Assembly: GCF_002250655.1 (NCBI RefSeq)
Contig: NZ_NOZR01000015.1
Coordinates: forward strand, 78,075 to 142,074
Source of the DNA: Mycolicibacterium sphagni
GTDB taxonomy: Bacteria; Actinomycetota; Actinomycetes; Mycobacteriales; Mycobacteriaceae
Reading direction: 5' to 3'
DNA length: 64,000 nt
Each line of letters opens with the position of its first letter. The stretch's first letter is position 1. The translations under genes and the position numbers were made by a program. The notes under the pieces are model-generated. The model did not search any database. It had not been told where the DNA came from and saw only the letters and a program-made list of their open reading frames with translations. Shown piece after piece: positions 43,183 through 51,942 of the stretch.

Positions 43183-43794
43183 TTACTTCTGGGTGACCTT
43201 CTTGGCCGGCGCGGCCTTCTTGGCGGGAGCCTTCTTGGCGACAGCCTTGGCCGGAGCGGCCTTCTTGGCCGGAGCGGCCTTCTTCGCCGGAGCCTTGGCC
43301 GGGGCGGTCTTGGCGGGCAGGTCGACACCGACCAGCTTGGCGGCGCGCTCGCCGACGGCCCGGGTCTGCGAGGACACGTTGCCCAGCGCTTCCTGGGTCA
43401 GCTCGACTGCCTGGTCGACGTAGCCCTCGGCGCGAGCGGCGACGTCCTTGAGCTCGGGCTGGTTGCGCAGCCGCTCGAGGGCGGCCTCGCCGCGCTCGAC
43501 GAGGCTGTTGTAGGTCGCGGTGGCGGACTCGACGTAGCCCTCCGCAGCCTTACGCAGCTCCTCGCTGGACAGTTTGCCGCGCAGTTCCTCGGCACGCTGG
43601 GGCAGGTCTTCCTGCAGCTTGGTCAGCGCCGCACGACGCTCTTCGACGCGGGTGCTGGCCTCGGAACGGGCCTCCTCCGCGCGGTCACGCAGGGTTGCGA
43701 GGATCTCGTTGACGGTAGCCAGGGCCAGATCGGCGGCACCGACAGCAGCGAGCAGCGGGGCCTTCAGGTCCTCGACGTTGGGGTTTTCAGCCAT
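43183..43794 (-). CDS. hbhA: Heparin-binding hemagglutinin
   Basis: 203 residues. A short N-terminal hydrophobic patch (LLAAVGAADLALATVNEIL), a long coiled coil (about 40-150) and a C-terminal Lys/Ala/Pro repeat domain (KAPAKKAAPAKK type, about 155-203) that in M. tuberculosis is methylated and binds heparan sulfate. Surface adhesin also tied to lipid bodies. GC-rich repeats in the tail make the 3' DNA repetitive. Followed by a small membrane-protein gene. Confidence 0.95.
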   Translation of the reverse strand: MAENPNVEDLKAPLLAAVGAADLALATVNEILATLRDRAEEARSEASTRVEERRAALTKLQEDLPQRAEELRGKLSSEELRKAAEGYVESATATYNSLVERGEAALERLRNQPELKDVAARAEGYVDQAVELTQEALGNVSSQTRAVGERAAKLVGVDLPAKTAPAKAPAKKAAPAKKAAPAKAVAKKAPAKKAAPAKKVTQK

Positions 43795-43869
43795 GATGTG
43801 GCTCCTTTCGATGTTTCGATGTTCGAATTTGTTTGTCAGTGAACGATTTTCGAGATTGCTGGTCTGTTG

Positions 43870-44262
43870 TTAATCAGGCGACAGCTCCTCACGGGCAGCT
43901 TCGTTCTGCTGACAGAACGACGTATAGATGTCGAGCAGAACCTGCTTCTGACGCTCGGTGATGACGGTGTCTCCGATAATCGCGTCGTGCACCTTGCTGG
44001 TCTCCCCTGGTTCGAGAATTCCAGCCCGGATGTAGAGCACCTCGGCGGACAACCGCAGCGCCTTGGCAATCTGGCTCAGCACCTCCGCAGAGGGCTTCCG
44101 TAGACCTCGTTCGATCTGACTGAGGTACGGGTTGCTGACACCGGCCTTTTCGGCCAGCTGCCGCACCGACACCTGAGCGGCCTCACGCTGCGCCCTGATG
44201 AAGCCCCCGATGTCGTGCGCGGCGGTGGCAACCACAGCCTGAAGATCGCCGTCTTGCGCCAT
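43870..44262 (-). CDS. XRE-family regulator upstream of hbhA
   Basis: 130 residues. Cro/C1 helix-turn-helix (GGFIRAQREAAQVSVRQLAEKAGVSNPYLSQIERGLRKPSAEVLSQIAKAL) followed by an acidic helical C-terminus (TERQKQVLLDIYTSFCQQNEAAREELSPD). It precedes hbhA by 75 bp in the same direction, as in M. tuberculosis. It probably regulates itself and hbhA. Confidence 0.9.
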   Translation of the reverse strand: MAQDGDLQAVVATAAHDIGGFIRAQREAAQVSVRQLAEKAGVSNPYLSQIERGLRKPSAEVLSQIAKALRLSAEVLYIRAGILEPGETSKVHDAIIGDTVITERQKQVLLDIYTSFCQQNEAAREELSPD

Positions 44263-44366
44263 GGATTGACCTCCCGTCGCGTTGGGTATCCGATGCGTAC
44301 CCTCGTCACACTACGTGGGGGTGCTAACTTTTGCAAGCACTTGCTAGCGCAGGTCAGAGCGCTAAT

Positions 44367-45701
44367 TCAGAATATGAGCTGCGCCACTGTGTAGATGACG
44401 AGGCCAGCCAGAGCGCCCACCACGGTGCCGTTGATCCGGATGAATTGCAGATCGCGGCCGACGTGCAACTCGATCCGTCGACTGGCTTCTTCGGCGTCCC
44501 AGCGCTCGATGGTGTCGGTGATGATCGTGGTGATCTCGGCCCCATACTGGGCCACCAGATGCTGCGCACCGCGCACGATCCAGTTATCCACTTTGTCGCG
44601 CAACTCGGCGTCGTCGCGCAGCGACTCGCCAATACGCACGATCGAATCAGTGATGCGAGTGCGCAGCGCGCTCGACGGATCGTCGACACCGTCAAGCACC
44701 AAGCGCTTCAACGTTTTCCACGCAGTCTCGGCCGCACGGGTGACCTCGTCGCGCGCCATCAGCTGTTCCTTGACCGCCTCCGCACGGGCGATCGTGGCCT
44801 GGTCGTTCTGCAGATCGTTGGCGAATTCGAACAGAAACCGCGTAGCCGATTGGCGCAGTTCATGATTCGGGTCGCGGCGAACCTTATCGGTGAAGTCCAT
44901 CAGCTCGCGGTGGATCCGGTCGCCCACCAACTGGTCGACGAACCGCGGTGACCACGTGGGCGAGTCGCGCGTGACGACACGTTCGATCGTGTCTCCCGCG
45001 TTGAGCGCCCACTGGAACGCCCGGTCGCACAGTAGCTGGATCAGGGCTTCCTGGCGGTTCTCGGCCAGCAGCTGCGCCAGCACCCGGCCCACCGGCGGCC
45101 CCCATTGCGGCTCGGCCAGCCGTTTGACGATGGTGCGGTCGATCACCTGTTGGATGTCATCGTCGTTGAGCAGTTCCACGACGACGCGCAGCACGGTGCC
45201 GGCCTCGCTTGCCACGCGCGCGGCGTGTGACGGCTCCGACAGCCATTTGCCCAACCGACCGGCCACCTCGGCGTCGCGCAGCTTGGTCTCCACCACCTCC
45301 GGCGACAGGAAGTTCTCCCGCACGAAGGAGCCCAGCCCCTCGCCTAGCTGATCCTTCTTGCGCTTGATGATCGCCGTATGCGGGATCTTGAGTCCCAACG
45401 GGTGACGGAAAAGCGCGGTGACAGCGAACCAGTCGGCCAGCGCGCCGACCATGCCGGCCTCGGCGGCCGCCCCCACGTAGCCGATCCACGCGGGCCCACC
45501 CTGGGCCTGGCCCCACCGGCAGACCAAGAAAATCACCGTGGCGCCGATCAGGAAGCTCAGCGCGACGCCCTTCATCCGGCGGAGCCCGCGGCGTCGTTGC
45601 GCGTCCGCCTCCGGGTCGGCCCCGGCAAACGACTCCGCGATCGACGTACCCGCGCGGGCTACCTCCGAGGGCAACGCCGGGAGGCGATGTTTGGCTGCCA
45701 C
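44367..45701 (-). CDS. DUF445 membrane protein
   Basis: 444 residues, GTG start. Two N-terminal helices (MKGVALSFLIGATVIFLVCRWG and WIGYVGAAAEAGMVGALADWFAVTALF with the family motif ADWFAVTALFRHPLG), a long amphipathic helical domain and a C-terminal helix (VVGALAGLVIYTVAQLIF). Conserved, function unknown. Divergent from the MadR-type gene, 98 bp apart. Confidence 0.88.
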   Translation of the reverse strand: MAAKHRLPALPSEVARAGTSIAESFAGADPEADAQRRRGLRRMKGVALSFLIGATVIFLVCRWGQAQGGPAWIGYVGAAAEAGMVGALADWFAVTALFRHPLGLKIPHTAIIKRKKDQLGEGLGSFVRENFLSPEVVETKLRDAEVAGRLGKWLSEPSHAARVASEAGTVLRVVVELLNDDDIQQVIDRTIVKRLAEPQWGPPVGRVLAQLLAENRQEALIQLLCDRAFQWALNAGDTIERVVTRDSPTWSPRFVDQLVGDRIHRELMDFTDKVRRDPNHELRQSATRFLFEFANDLQNDQATIARAEAVKEQLMARDEVTRAAETAWKTLKRLVLDGVDDPSSALRTRITDSIVRIGESLRDDAELRDKVDNWIVRGAQHLVAQYGAEITTIITDTIERWDAEEASRRIELHVGRDLQFIRINGTVVGALAGLVIYTVAQLIF

Positions 45702-45799
45702 ACCACCATCATCCGCTATCCGGCGAGCCAGTTAATGTGACCCTGCCGTTCCAACTGACCGTAGAATCGTTGAGAACGAGGGGAACGGACTTCGCGATA

Positions 45800-46501
45800 G
45801 TGGCACAGCAGACAAACCATGGGACCGCCAAAACCGATGGTCGCAAGCGACGCTGGCATCAGCACAAGGTGGAACGCCGCACCGAATTGGTCGACGGCGC
45901 GCTCGAAGCGGTGCGGCAGCGTGGCCACGACGTCAGCATGGACGATATAGCTGCAGAAATCGGCGTGTCCAAGACGGTGCTCTACCGCTACTTCATCGAC
46001 AAGAACGATATGACCACCGCGGTCATGATGCGCTTCGCCCAGACCACCCTGATCCCCAATATGGCCGCCGCGTTGTCGTCGAATATGGACGGTTTCGACC
46101 TCACCCGCGAGATCATCCGGGTCTACGTGGACACCGTCGCCAACGAGCCAGAACCGTACCGATTCGTGATGGCAAACAGTTCGGCCAGCAAAAACAAAGT
46201 CATCGCCGACTCGGAGCAAATCATCGCCAGGATGCTCGCGGTGGTGCTGCGCAGGCGCATGCAGCGCGCCGGAATGGATACCGGCGGCGTCGAGCCCTGG
46301 GCCTACCTGATCGTCGGTGGTGTGCAGCTGGCGACGCACTCGTGGATGTCGAATCCGCGGATGACCAGTGCCGAGCTGATCGACTACCTGACGATGCTGT
46401 GCTGGAACGCGCTGTGCGGCATCGTCGAGGCCGGCGGATCGCTGGCCATGTTCAGTGCCCGGCCGCACCCGTCTCCGGTGCTGCCGCCCCACCTCACTTG
46501 A
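45800..46501 (+). CDS. madR: TetR regulator, MadR-type (mycolic acid desaturase regulator)
   Basis: 233 residues from GTG 45800. HTH: VSMDDIAAEIGVSKTVLYRYFIDKNDM. The C-terminal ligand domain contains RFVMANSSASKN and GGVQLATHSWMSNPRM. By position (beside DUF445, hbhA and pcaA genes) it corresponds to Rv0472c, reported as MadR, an acyl-CoA-sensing repressor of the desA desaturases. The desA genes are not in this window. The 3' end overlaps the convergent lipoprotein gene by 8 bp. Confidence 0.8.
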   Translation: MAQQTNHGTAKTDGRKRRWHQHKVERRTELVDGALEAVRQRGHDVSMDDIAAEIGVSKTVLYRYFIDKNDMTTAVMMRFAQTTLIPNMAAALSSNMDGFDLTREIIRVYVDTVANEPEPYRFVMANSSASKNKVIADSEQIIARMLAVVLRRRMQRAGMDTGGVEPWAYLIVGGVQLATHSWMSNPRMTSAELIDYLTMLCWNALCGIVEAGGSLAMFSARPHPSPVLPPHLT

Positions 46502-47414
46502 GATACGGGCCGAGCAAGGTATCCCAAGAGCTGCTCAGCTTCTTGTATTCGTCCTCGCAACCGTCGGCCCGGTCCTGCGGCAGCGAGCCACTGCTGACCA
46601 GGTCGGCGTTGCCGGTGGGATCGGCGCCGTAGACCCAGCATTCGAGGTTGTACATGCGCGCCAGGTCCAGCGAGTGGACGTCGGAGAGCTGACCCTCGTC
46701 GATCTCACCGCCCTTCTGGTCGCTGTATCCCTTGAACTCGCGAGCGAAGTCCTTTACCGCTTGGACCGAGGCCGGATCGATCTTCCCGTCGGGACCGGGA
46801 GTCAGCAGAATGTAGGCGGCGAGCTGGTCGGCGACGTCCTCTTCCTTGCCGGTCACCGGCAAGTTGTAGAGGTCGATCACCATGTGGCCGGTCTCGTGGT
46901 AGAAGGTCGCGATTTCCGAGTTGATCGCCGACTCCCTGGGGTCGGCGTCACCGGCCTTCGTGTAGATATTCAGCGCGTCGGCAGCGTCCTCGTAGCAGAT
47001 GGTGACCGACTTGTCGGCAGGGCTCCAATAGGCGTTCGCCGACCCGCATTCCTTGCCGATCAACGGGATGTCATGCGGCAACTTCAACGAATCGGTTATG
47101 CCGTCGGCGAGATCTTCGAGCAGGTGGTCGTTCTTCATGATGTCGCGGCCGGTGATCGCTTCGGGCGAGGTGGCATCCTCGTAGGTCGCGATCATCTTGC
47201 CCGGCCAGTCCTTGTCGTCGGGCGACACGTCGGGCACCCCGTTGGCGTTGGCATCGGGTTGTCCCGATGATGGCGCCTGGGCCGTCGAGGCGGCCACCGC
47301 GGATTCCGATGACGGCTTCGATGTGGTGTCGTGCCCACAACCAACGGCGACAAGCGATAGCGCTACACCGATCAACCAGGTTCGCCCGCGCACCAATCCC
47401 CCAAACTCGTTCAT
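46494..47414 (-). CDS. DUF4344 metallopeptidase-like lipoprotein
   Basis: 306 residues. Signal peptide ending in a lipobox (SLVAVGCG). The middle has FYHETGHMVIDLYNLP, an HExxH-like zinc site (HETGH), followed by EDVADQLAAYILL with a likely third ligand; DUF4344 proteins are annotated as putative metallopeptidases. Cysteines in GKECGS, TICYED, LECWVY and DGCEDE may form disulfides. A surface lipoprotein with an unknown target. Convergent with the MadR-type gene; not in the M. tuberculosis order. Confidence 0.85.
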   Translation of the reverse strand: MNEFGGLVRGRTWLIGVALSLVAVGCGHDTTSKPSSESAVAASTAQAPSSGQPDANANGVPDVSPDDKDWPGKMIATYEDATSPEAITGRDIMKNDHLLEDLADGITDSLKLPHDIPLIGKECGSANAYWSPADKSVTICYEDAADALNIYTKAGDADPRESAINSEIATFYHETGHMVIDLYNLPVTGKEEDVADQLAAYILLTPGPDGKIDPASVQAVKDFAREFKGYSDQKGGEIDEGQLSDVHSLDLARMYNLECWVYGADPTGNADLVSSGSLPQDRADGCEDEYKKLSSSWDTLLGPYLK

Positions 47415-47683
47415 TCAACGCGCGATGATGTTAACTGGAGCGGAGGCAGGGCGCGCGATGATCGAGCCAATCGGCCGCGCAACGTTGTGGTACAGGCGCA
47501 TACCAGTTTTCGGTGAGTACGCGTATCTGTCTCACTGCCAACAATGCTTCGGGTTGATAGCGTTCACCCGACGATTTCGACGCGACCCGTTACGTTGGTG
47601 AGCGACATGCCAATTCGCAAGTGGATCAGCATTTGCCTGAACAAGGCAAGCCGCCCACCCCATTGCTCGGAAGCAAACCATGA
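47415..47683. other. Intergenic region before repeat protein
   Basis: Between the divergent DUF4344 and repeat-protein genes. Overlapping short frames exist but none has a convincing start, ribosome site or family. It must hold both promoters; no clear operator was seen. Confidence 0.5.
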
Positions 47684-49243
47684 ATGGAGAGTGCCCCAAC
47701 CATGTATGAAGAGCATTCAGGTTCGTATGGGGAGGGTTTCGATCGCATGGACATGGCTTCGCAGTCCCGCACGCCGATGGCGGAGGAGGCAAAGGTGGGA
47801 GCCCGCAGTCTCACATATCGCAAGCCGGTCGGGGTTGTCGCCGCGGTAGCCGTGTCATTCTCCGCGTTGTTTGCTGGCGCCCCCGTTGCGCTTGCCGATC
47901 CGTACGACGGCGACGACGGTGGCGGCAGCAGCTATGACGGAGGCGGGGATAGCGGCGGCGGGTTCGAGGAGCCTTCCGGCGGTGGTATGCAAGAACCCGC
48001 GAACGAACCCGGCGGTGGTATGCAAGAACCCGCCAACGAACCCGGCGGTGGTATGCAAGAACCCGCCAACGAACCCGGCGGAGGCATGCAAGAACCCGCC
48101 AACGAACCCGGCGGAGGCATGCAAGAACCGCCCACGGGTGGCGGGGGCATGCAAGAACCCGCCAACGAGCCCGGCGGCGGCATGCACGAACCCGCCAACG
48201 AACCCGGCGGCGGCATGCACGAACCCGCCAACGAACCCGGCGGAGGCATGCAAGAACCGCCCGGCGGCGGCATGCACGAACCCGCCAACGAACCCGGCGG
48301 AGGCATGCACGAACCGCCCACGGGTGGCGGGGGCATGCAAGAGCCCAACACCGAGGGCGGCGGCATGGTGGCGCCAACGGAAACGCAGGCCTCACAGCAG
48401 GATTACTCCGCGGCCTCGACATCCCAGGTCGTCGAGACGACGTCCACGGAGGTGTCGTCAGAAGAGATCACCAGCTATCAGGAGTCGATTTCCTCGACGG
48501 TGAGCACCTCATCGCTCACCACCGGGCTCGCCTTGAGCAGCCCTGTGGCACTGTGGAATTCGAGCTGGATCTCCTATGACCGCTACTACCGGCCCGTGTT
48601 CACCAACCCGTATCGCACCCCACTGAGCGTGCTATACGACTACGGCGACACCACCCAGGTGTTTACCGTGGCACCGCTGCAACGGGCCGCGCTGAATGTG
48701 CCCAATGCCGGTGTCTACACCTTCACCGCGATGACGCGTCCGGCGTCCGGGCCCGCCACGAACCTTTCGGTGGGTAGCTTCTCCGGAGGCGGCTACCAGC
48801 CGGGACCGGGGCAGGCGCCGCCGCAGCGGCCGGCCAAGCTGAACATCCAGAAGAACGTGCTCGTCCAGGTGAAGTTCGACCGCGGTTCGTCCGAACCGTT
48901 CCGGGTGAAGACGCTGATCGATCTTGGCAGCGATCCCAAGGTCAACGGCGCCACCAAGGTTCTGCTCGACGAGGAGATTCCGGCGTGGGGTCAATGGTCG
49001 AAGACCGACAAGGGCGAGGCGTTGTTTGTCATCAACCAAACCCAAACCCTCCCCGGCGTGAACCCGCCTGCACAGGAGCCGCTGGCCGGCTACAACGTGC
49101 AGCTGACCGCCTCCGCCCACAACCCATCGTGGATCGAGAAGAACAAGACGCTGCTGATCAGCGTCGCAGTCGGCGCGGGTGTGTTGGCGCTCGCCGGTGT
49201 CGGGTTCGTCCTGCTGACGAGGCGCCGCCGGGGGGCACAGTAA
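47684..49243 (+). CDS. Surface protein with twelve MQEP/MHEP repeats and C-terminal anchor helix
   Basis: 519 residues from ATG 47684; GTG 47795, preceded by AGGAGG at 5 nt, would drop 37 residues and give a standard signal peptide (KPVGVVAAVAVSFSALFAGAPVALA). Residues about 98-228 are twelve tandem units GGGM(Q/H)EP with ANEP, PTG or similar. A Ser/Thr-rich linker follows, then a beta-rich domain (SWISYDRYYRPVFTNPYRTPLSVLYDYG, KLNIQKNVLVQVKFDRG) and a C-terminal helix plus RRRR stop-transfer. It is an exported, membrane-tethered protein of unknown role. The Met/His/Glu repeats could bind metal, which is inference. Confidence 0.8.
   Translation: MESAPTMYEEHSGSYGEGFDRMDMASQSRTPMAEEAKVGARSLTYRKPVGVVAAVAVSFSALFAGAPVALADPYDGDDGGGSSYDGGGDSGGGFEEPSGGGMQEPANEPGGGMQEPANEPGGGMQEPANEPGGGMQEPANEPGGGMQEPPTGGGGMQEPANEPGGGMHEPANEPGGGMHEPANEPGGGMQEPPGGGMHEPANEPGGGMHEPPTGGGGMQEPNTEGGGMVAPTETQASQQDYSAASTSQVVETTSTEVSSEEITSYQESISSTVSTSSLTTGLALSSPVALWNSSWISYDRYYRPVFTNPYRTPLSVLYDYGDTTQVFTVAPLQRAALNVPNAGVYTFTAMTRPASGPATNLSVGSFSGGGYQPGPGQAPPQRPAKLNIQKNVLVQVKFDRGSSEPFRVKTLIDLGSDPKVNGATKVLLDEEIPAWGQWSKTDKGEALFVINQTQTLPGVNPPAQEPLAGYNVQLTASAHNPSWIEKNKTLLISVAVGAGVLALAGVGFVLLTRRRRGAQ
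47979..48366 (+). repeat. In-frame 33-bp repeats encoding GGGM(Q/H)EPANEP
   Basis: Twelve units, eight of them full 11-residue type and the rest shortened (PTGG, PGG, NTEG variants). High identity between units implies recent slippage or recombination, so copy number is likely to vary between strains. Confidence 0.9.
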
Positions 49244-49381
49244 GCCGCAAACGGGTGGGATCGATGACGAGGGTGGGTGGTACGCAACCTGGCTGACGTC
49301 CCACCCGAAACCGCGCGGAGAGCCGACCGGGCCTGGTCAGCGCGGGCTATCATCGACCGGAGTATCCGTGTTGGGGGCAAC

Positions 49382-50038
49382 GTGAATTCCGGACATTCGG
49401 GCGAGGTTTCGGAGGAGACTCCGCGCCAGCGTCTTATCGGCGCGCTGTCGGCGTCGATCGCGGAAGTCGGCTACCCGGCCACCACGGTGACCGATATCGT
49501 TCGGCGAGCCAGGACCTCGCGGCGCACGTTCTACGACTACTTCGCTGACCGCGAGGCCTGCCTGGTTGCACTGCTGACCCACATCAACACCCAGGGAATT
49601 CGTTCGATCCGCGCGGCCATCGACATCGAGGCCCCGTGGGAAATCCAGATTGCACAGGCGGTGCGGGCCTGGATCGAGAATGCCGCGCCGCAATCGGCGG
49701 TGATGCTGAGCTGGATTCGTGAGACGCCGGGCCTCGGCCATGCGGCACGCCAGCACAAGCTCGAAGTGACCGAGGCCTATATTCATCTGATCCAGAGCTT
49801 CAGCGATACCCCGATGCACCGGGCCGCGGGCTATGAAAAGGTCGCGCGCTCGCAGGCGATCATGTTCATCGGCGGCTTGCGCGAACTCACCGCGCTGACG
49901 CTGGAGCGGGGCGGGCGAATCCAAGATCTGATCGACGACGCCACCATCGCCGCACTGGCGTTGTTCAGTCCGCACCAAGCGCCCGTCCCCGCCGCGCCGA
50001 TGCGCAGCGCGGCGCGGCGCGAGCGTCAAATACCTTGA
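49382..50038 (+). CDS. TetR/AcrR family regulator
   Basis: 218 residues from GTG 49382 (GGGGG upstream); the longer frame to 49277 is not needed. HTH: YPATTVTDIVRRARTSRRTFYDYFADREACLVALL. The C-terminal domain is family-typical (FIGGLRELTALTLERGGRIQDLIDDA). It stands between the repeat protein and ppk2 and could regulate either. Confidence 0.88.
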   Translation: MNSGHSGEVSEETPRQRLIGALSASIAEVGYPATTVTDIVRRARTSRRTFYDYFADREACLVALLTHINTQGIRSIRAAIDIEAPWEIQIAQAVRAWIENAAPQSAVMLSWIRETPGLGHAARQHKLEVTEAYIHLIQSFSDTPMHRAAGYEKVARSQAIMFIGGLRELTALTLERGGRIQDLIDDATIAALALFSPHQAPVPAAPMRSAARRERQIP

Positions 50039-50100
50039 GCTGAAACACCGCCTCGAGCCGTTGCCCGTGTGCGTTATCAACTGGCGCTAATGTCGCGGCT

Positions 50101-50958
50101 ATGACCGATCTGCCGTCGCAATGGACTCACGAGCCTCGCAAAATCCTCAAATTCCATCCGGGCAGCAAGGTCGCCGACGTCGATCCCAATTCCACCCCCG
50201 GATATACCGGCGACAAGGACGGGTCCGAGGAGGTTCAGGCCGAGCGCAACGAGCGGTTCGCCGGCCTGCAGGAGATGCTCTACGCCAACGGCAAATCCGG
50301 CGACAACCGCTCGCTGCTGTTGGTGCTGCAGGGCATGGACACGGCGGGCAAGGGCGGCATCGTCAAGCACGTCGTGGGGGCTGGCGACCCAATGGGCATC
50401 CGCTACACCGGTTTCGGCGTTCCGACCGAGGAAGAACGCGCCCACCACTACCTGTGGCGCATCCGTAAGGCGCTCCCACCCGGCGGCCACGTCGGCGTGT
50501 TCGACCGTTCCCACTACGAGGACGTGCTGGTGGTCCGGGTGCATGAACTGGTGCCGCAAGACGTGTGGGAACCGCGCTACGACGAGATCAACGCCTTCGA
50601 AAAGGAGCTTGCCGACTCCGGGACCACCATCGTCAAGTGCGCGATGTTCGTCTCACTCGACGAGCAGAAACGCCGACTGGCGGAACGCCTCGATCGCAGC
50701 GACAAATACTGGAAGTTCAACCCGGCCGATATCGACGAACGGCTGCGGTGGCCCGACTACCAGGAGGCCTACCAGGCCGTCCTGGACCGGACTTCGACCG
50801 ACCACGCACCGTGGTTCGTCATCCCCTGCGACAAGAAGTGGTACGCCAGGCTGGCCATCAACGAGCTACTGATCGAGGCCCTCAAAGGGATGGGGCTGTC
50901 GTGGCCGCCGGCCGGCTTCGACGTCGAGGAGCAGAAGAAGAGGCTGGCGCAGGCCTGA
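50101..50958 (+). CDS. ppk2: Polyphosphate kinase 2
   Basis: 285 residues. P-loop GMDTAGKGGIVKHV (about 78-91), FDRSHYEDVLVVRV (Walker B) and the lid region RLDRSDKYWKFNPADIDERLRW are the PPK2 class-I signature. Uses polyphosphate to phosphorylate nucleoside mono- or diphosphates. Cytoplasmic. It ends 3 bp before the convergent pcaA stop, leaving no room for a separate terminator. Confidence 0.94.
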   Translation: MTDLPSQWTHEPRKILKFHPGSKVADVDPNSTPGYTGDKDGSEEVQAERNERFAGLQEMLYANGKSGDNRSLLLVLQGMDTAGKGGIVKHVVGAGDPMGIRYTGFGVPTEEERAHHYLWRIRKALPPGGHVGVFDRSHYEDVLVVRVHELVPQDVWEPRYDEINAFEKELADSGTTIVKCAMFVSLDEQKRRLAERLDRSDKYWKFNPADIDERLRWPDYQEAYQAVLDRTSTDHAPWFVIPCDKKWYARLAINELLIEALKGMGLSWPPAGFDVEEQKKRLAQA

Positions 50959-50961
50959 GCG

Positions 50962-51837
50962 TCAGCCCTTGACCAGGGTGAACTGGCCGATGTTGGTGAT
51001 ACCGCGACGGAAGAAGTCCGCGCAGCCGGTCAGGTACTTCATGTAGCGGTCGTAGATGTCCGGCGACGTGAGGGCGATAGCTTCGTCCCGTTTGGCCACC
51101 AGCTTGGCGGCCCACATATCCAGCGTGCGCGCGTAGTGCTGCTGCAGCAGGTGGATCCGCGTCAGCTCGAAGCCGGAATCGGCCGCCAGCTGTTCGATGT
51201 CCTCGACCGCGGGCAGCCGTCCACCCGGGAAGATCTCCGCCTCGATGAACTTCATGAACTTCAGATCGCTGATGGTCACCTTGATCTGGTTGTCCCGGAA
51301 GAACTTCTGGGTGTGCGCCAGGATCGTGTGCAGCAGCATTCGGCCGTCGTCGGGCAGCAGGCTGTAGGCCTTCTCGAAGAACAGCGGGTACCGCTCGACC
51401 TTGAACGCCTCGAAGGCGCCGATGCTCACGATGCGGTCGACGGGCTCGTCGAATTCCTCCCAGCCCTGCAACCGCACCTCGATCGAGCGCTTGGTGTCCA
51501 ATGCAGCCAGGCGTTTGCGGGCGTACTCCGACTGGTTTTTGCTCAGTGTGATGCCGATGACGTTGACGTCGTACTTCTCCACCGCCATCTCCAGAGCCCC
51601 GCCCCAACCGCAGCCGACGTCAAGCAGCGTCATGCCGGGTTCGAGGTTGAGCTTGCCGAGCGCGAGGTCGAATTTGGCCGTCTGGGACTCCTCGAGCGTC
51701 ATGTCGTCGCGCTCGTAGTAACCGCAGGTATAGCCCATCGTCGGGCCCAGGAACAGAGCGAAGAAGTCGTCCGATAGGTCGTAGATCGACTGTGACTCCT
51801 CGTAGTACGGAGTCAGATCAGCACCTACGTCGACCAT
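50962..51837 (-). CDS. pcaA: Cyclopropane mycolic acid synthase (PcaA-type SAM methyltransferase)
   Basis: 291 residues. SAM-binding LLDVGCGWGGALEMAVEKY, preceded by YDLSDDFFALFLGPTMGYTCGYY and followed by GITLSKNQSEYARKR; the active-site Cys/His/Glu residues of the family are in place. Adds a methylene bridge to unsaturated mycolates. The position beside the fadB2-icl region matches pcaA. The umaA paralogue that neighbours it in M. tuberculosis is absent. Confidence 0.9.
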   Translation of the reverse strand: MVDVGADLTPYYEESQSIYDLSDDFFALFLGPTMGYTCGYYERDDMTLEESQTAKFDLALGKLNLEPGMTLLDVGCGWGGALEMAVEKYDVNVIGITLSKNQSEYARKRLAALDTKRSIEVRLQGWEEFDEPVDRIVSIGAFEAFKVERYPLFFEKAYSLLPDDGRMLLHTILAHTQKFFRDNQIKVTISDLKFMKFIEAEIFPGGRLPAVEDIEQLAADSGFELTRIHLLQQHYARTLDMWAAKLVAKRDEAIALTSPDIYDRYMKYLTGCADFFRRGITNIGQFTLVKG

Positions 51838-51942
51838 TTACTGCAACCTTCCAGCGTCCTCCATGGCCCCCAACCAAAGTCAGGAGCCTAGTCAATCAAT
51901 CCCGTGAATGCACAAAGCGCACGGGCGATTCAGGCAATCCCA

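Noticed and set aside
42837..43328. 163-residue form of the DUF2516 protein
   Set aside because: The Arg/Pro N-terminus is an out-of-frame reading of the hbhA Lys/Ala repeats.
47811..48422. Arg-rich and Gly/Pro-rich long frames antisense to the MQEP repeats
   Set aside because: In-phase repeats keep all frames open; the plus frame has signal peptide, domains and anchor.
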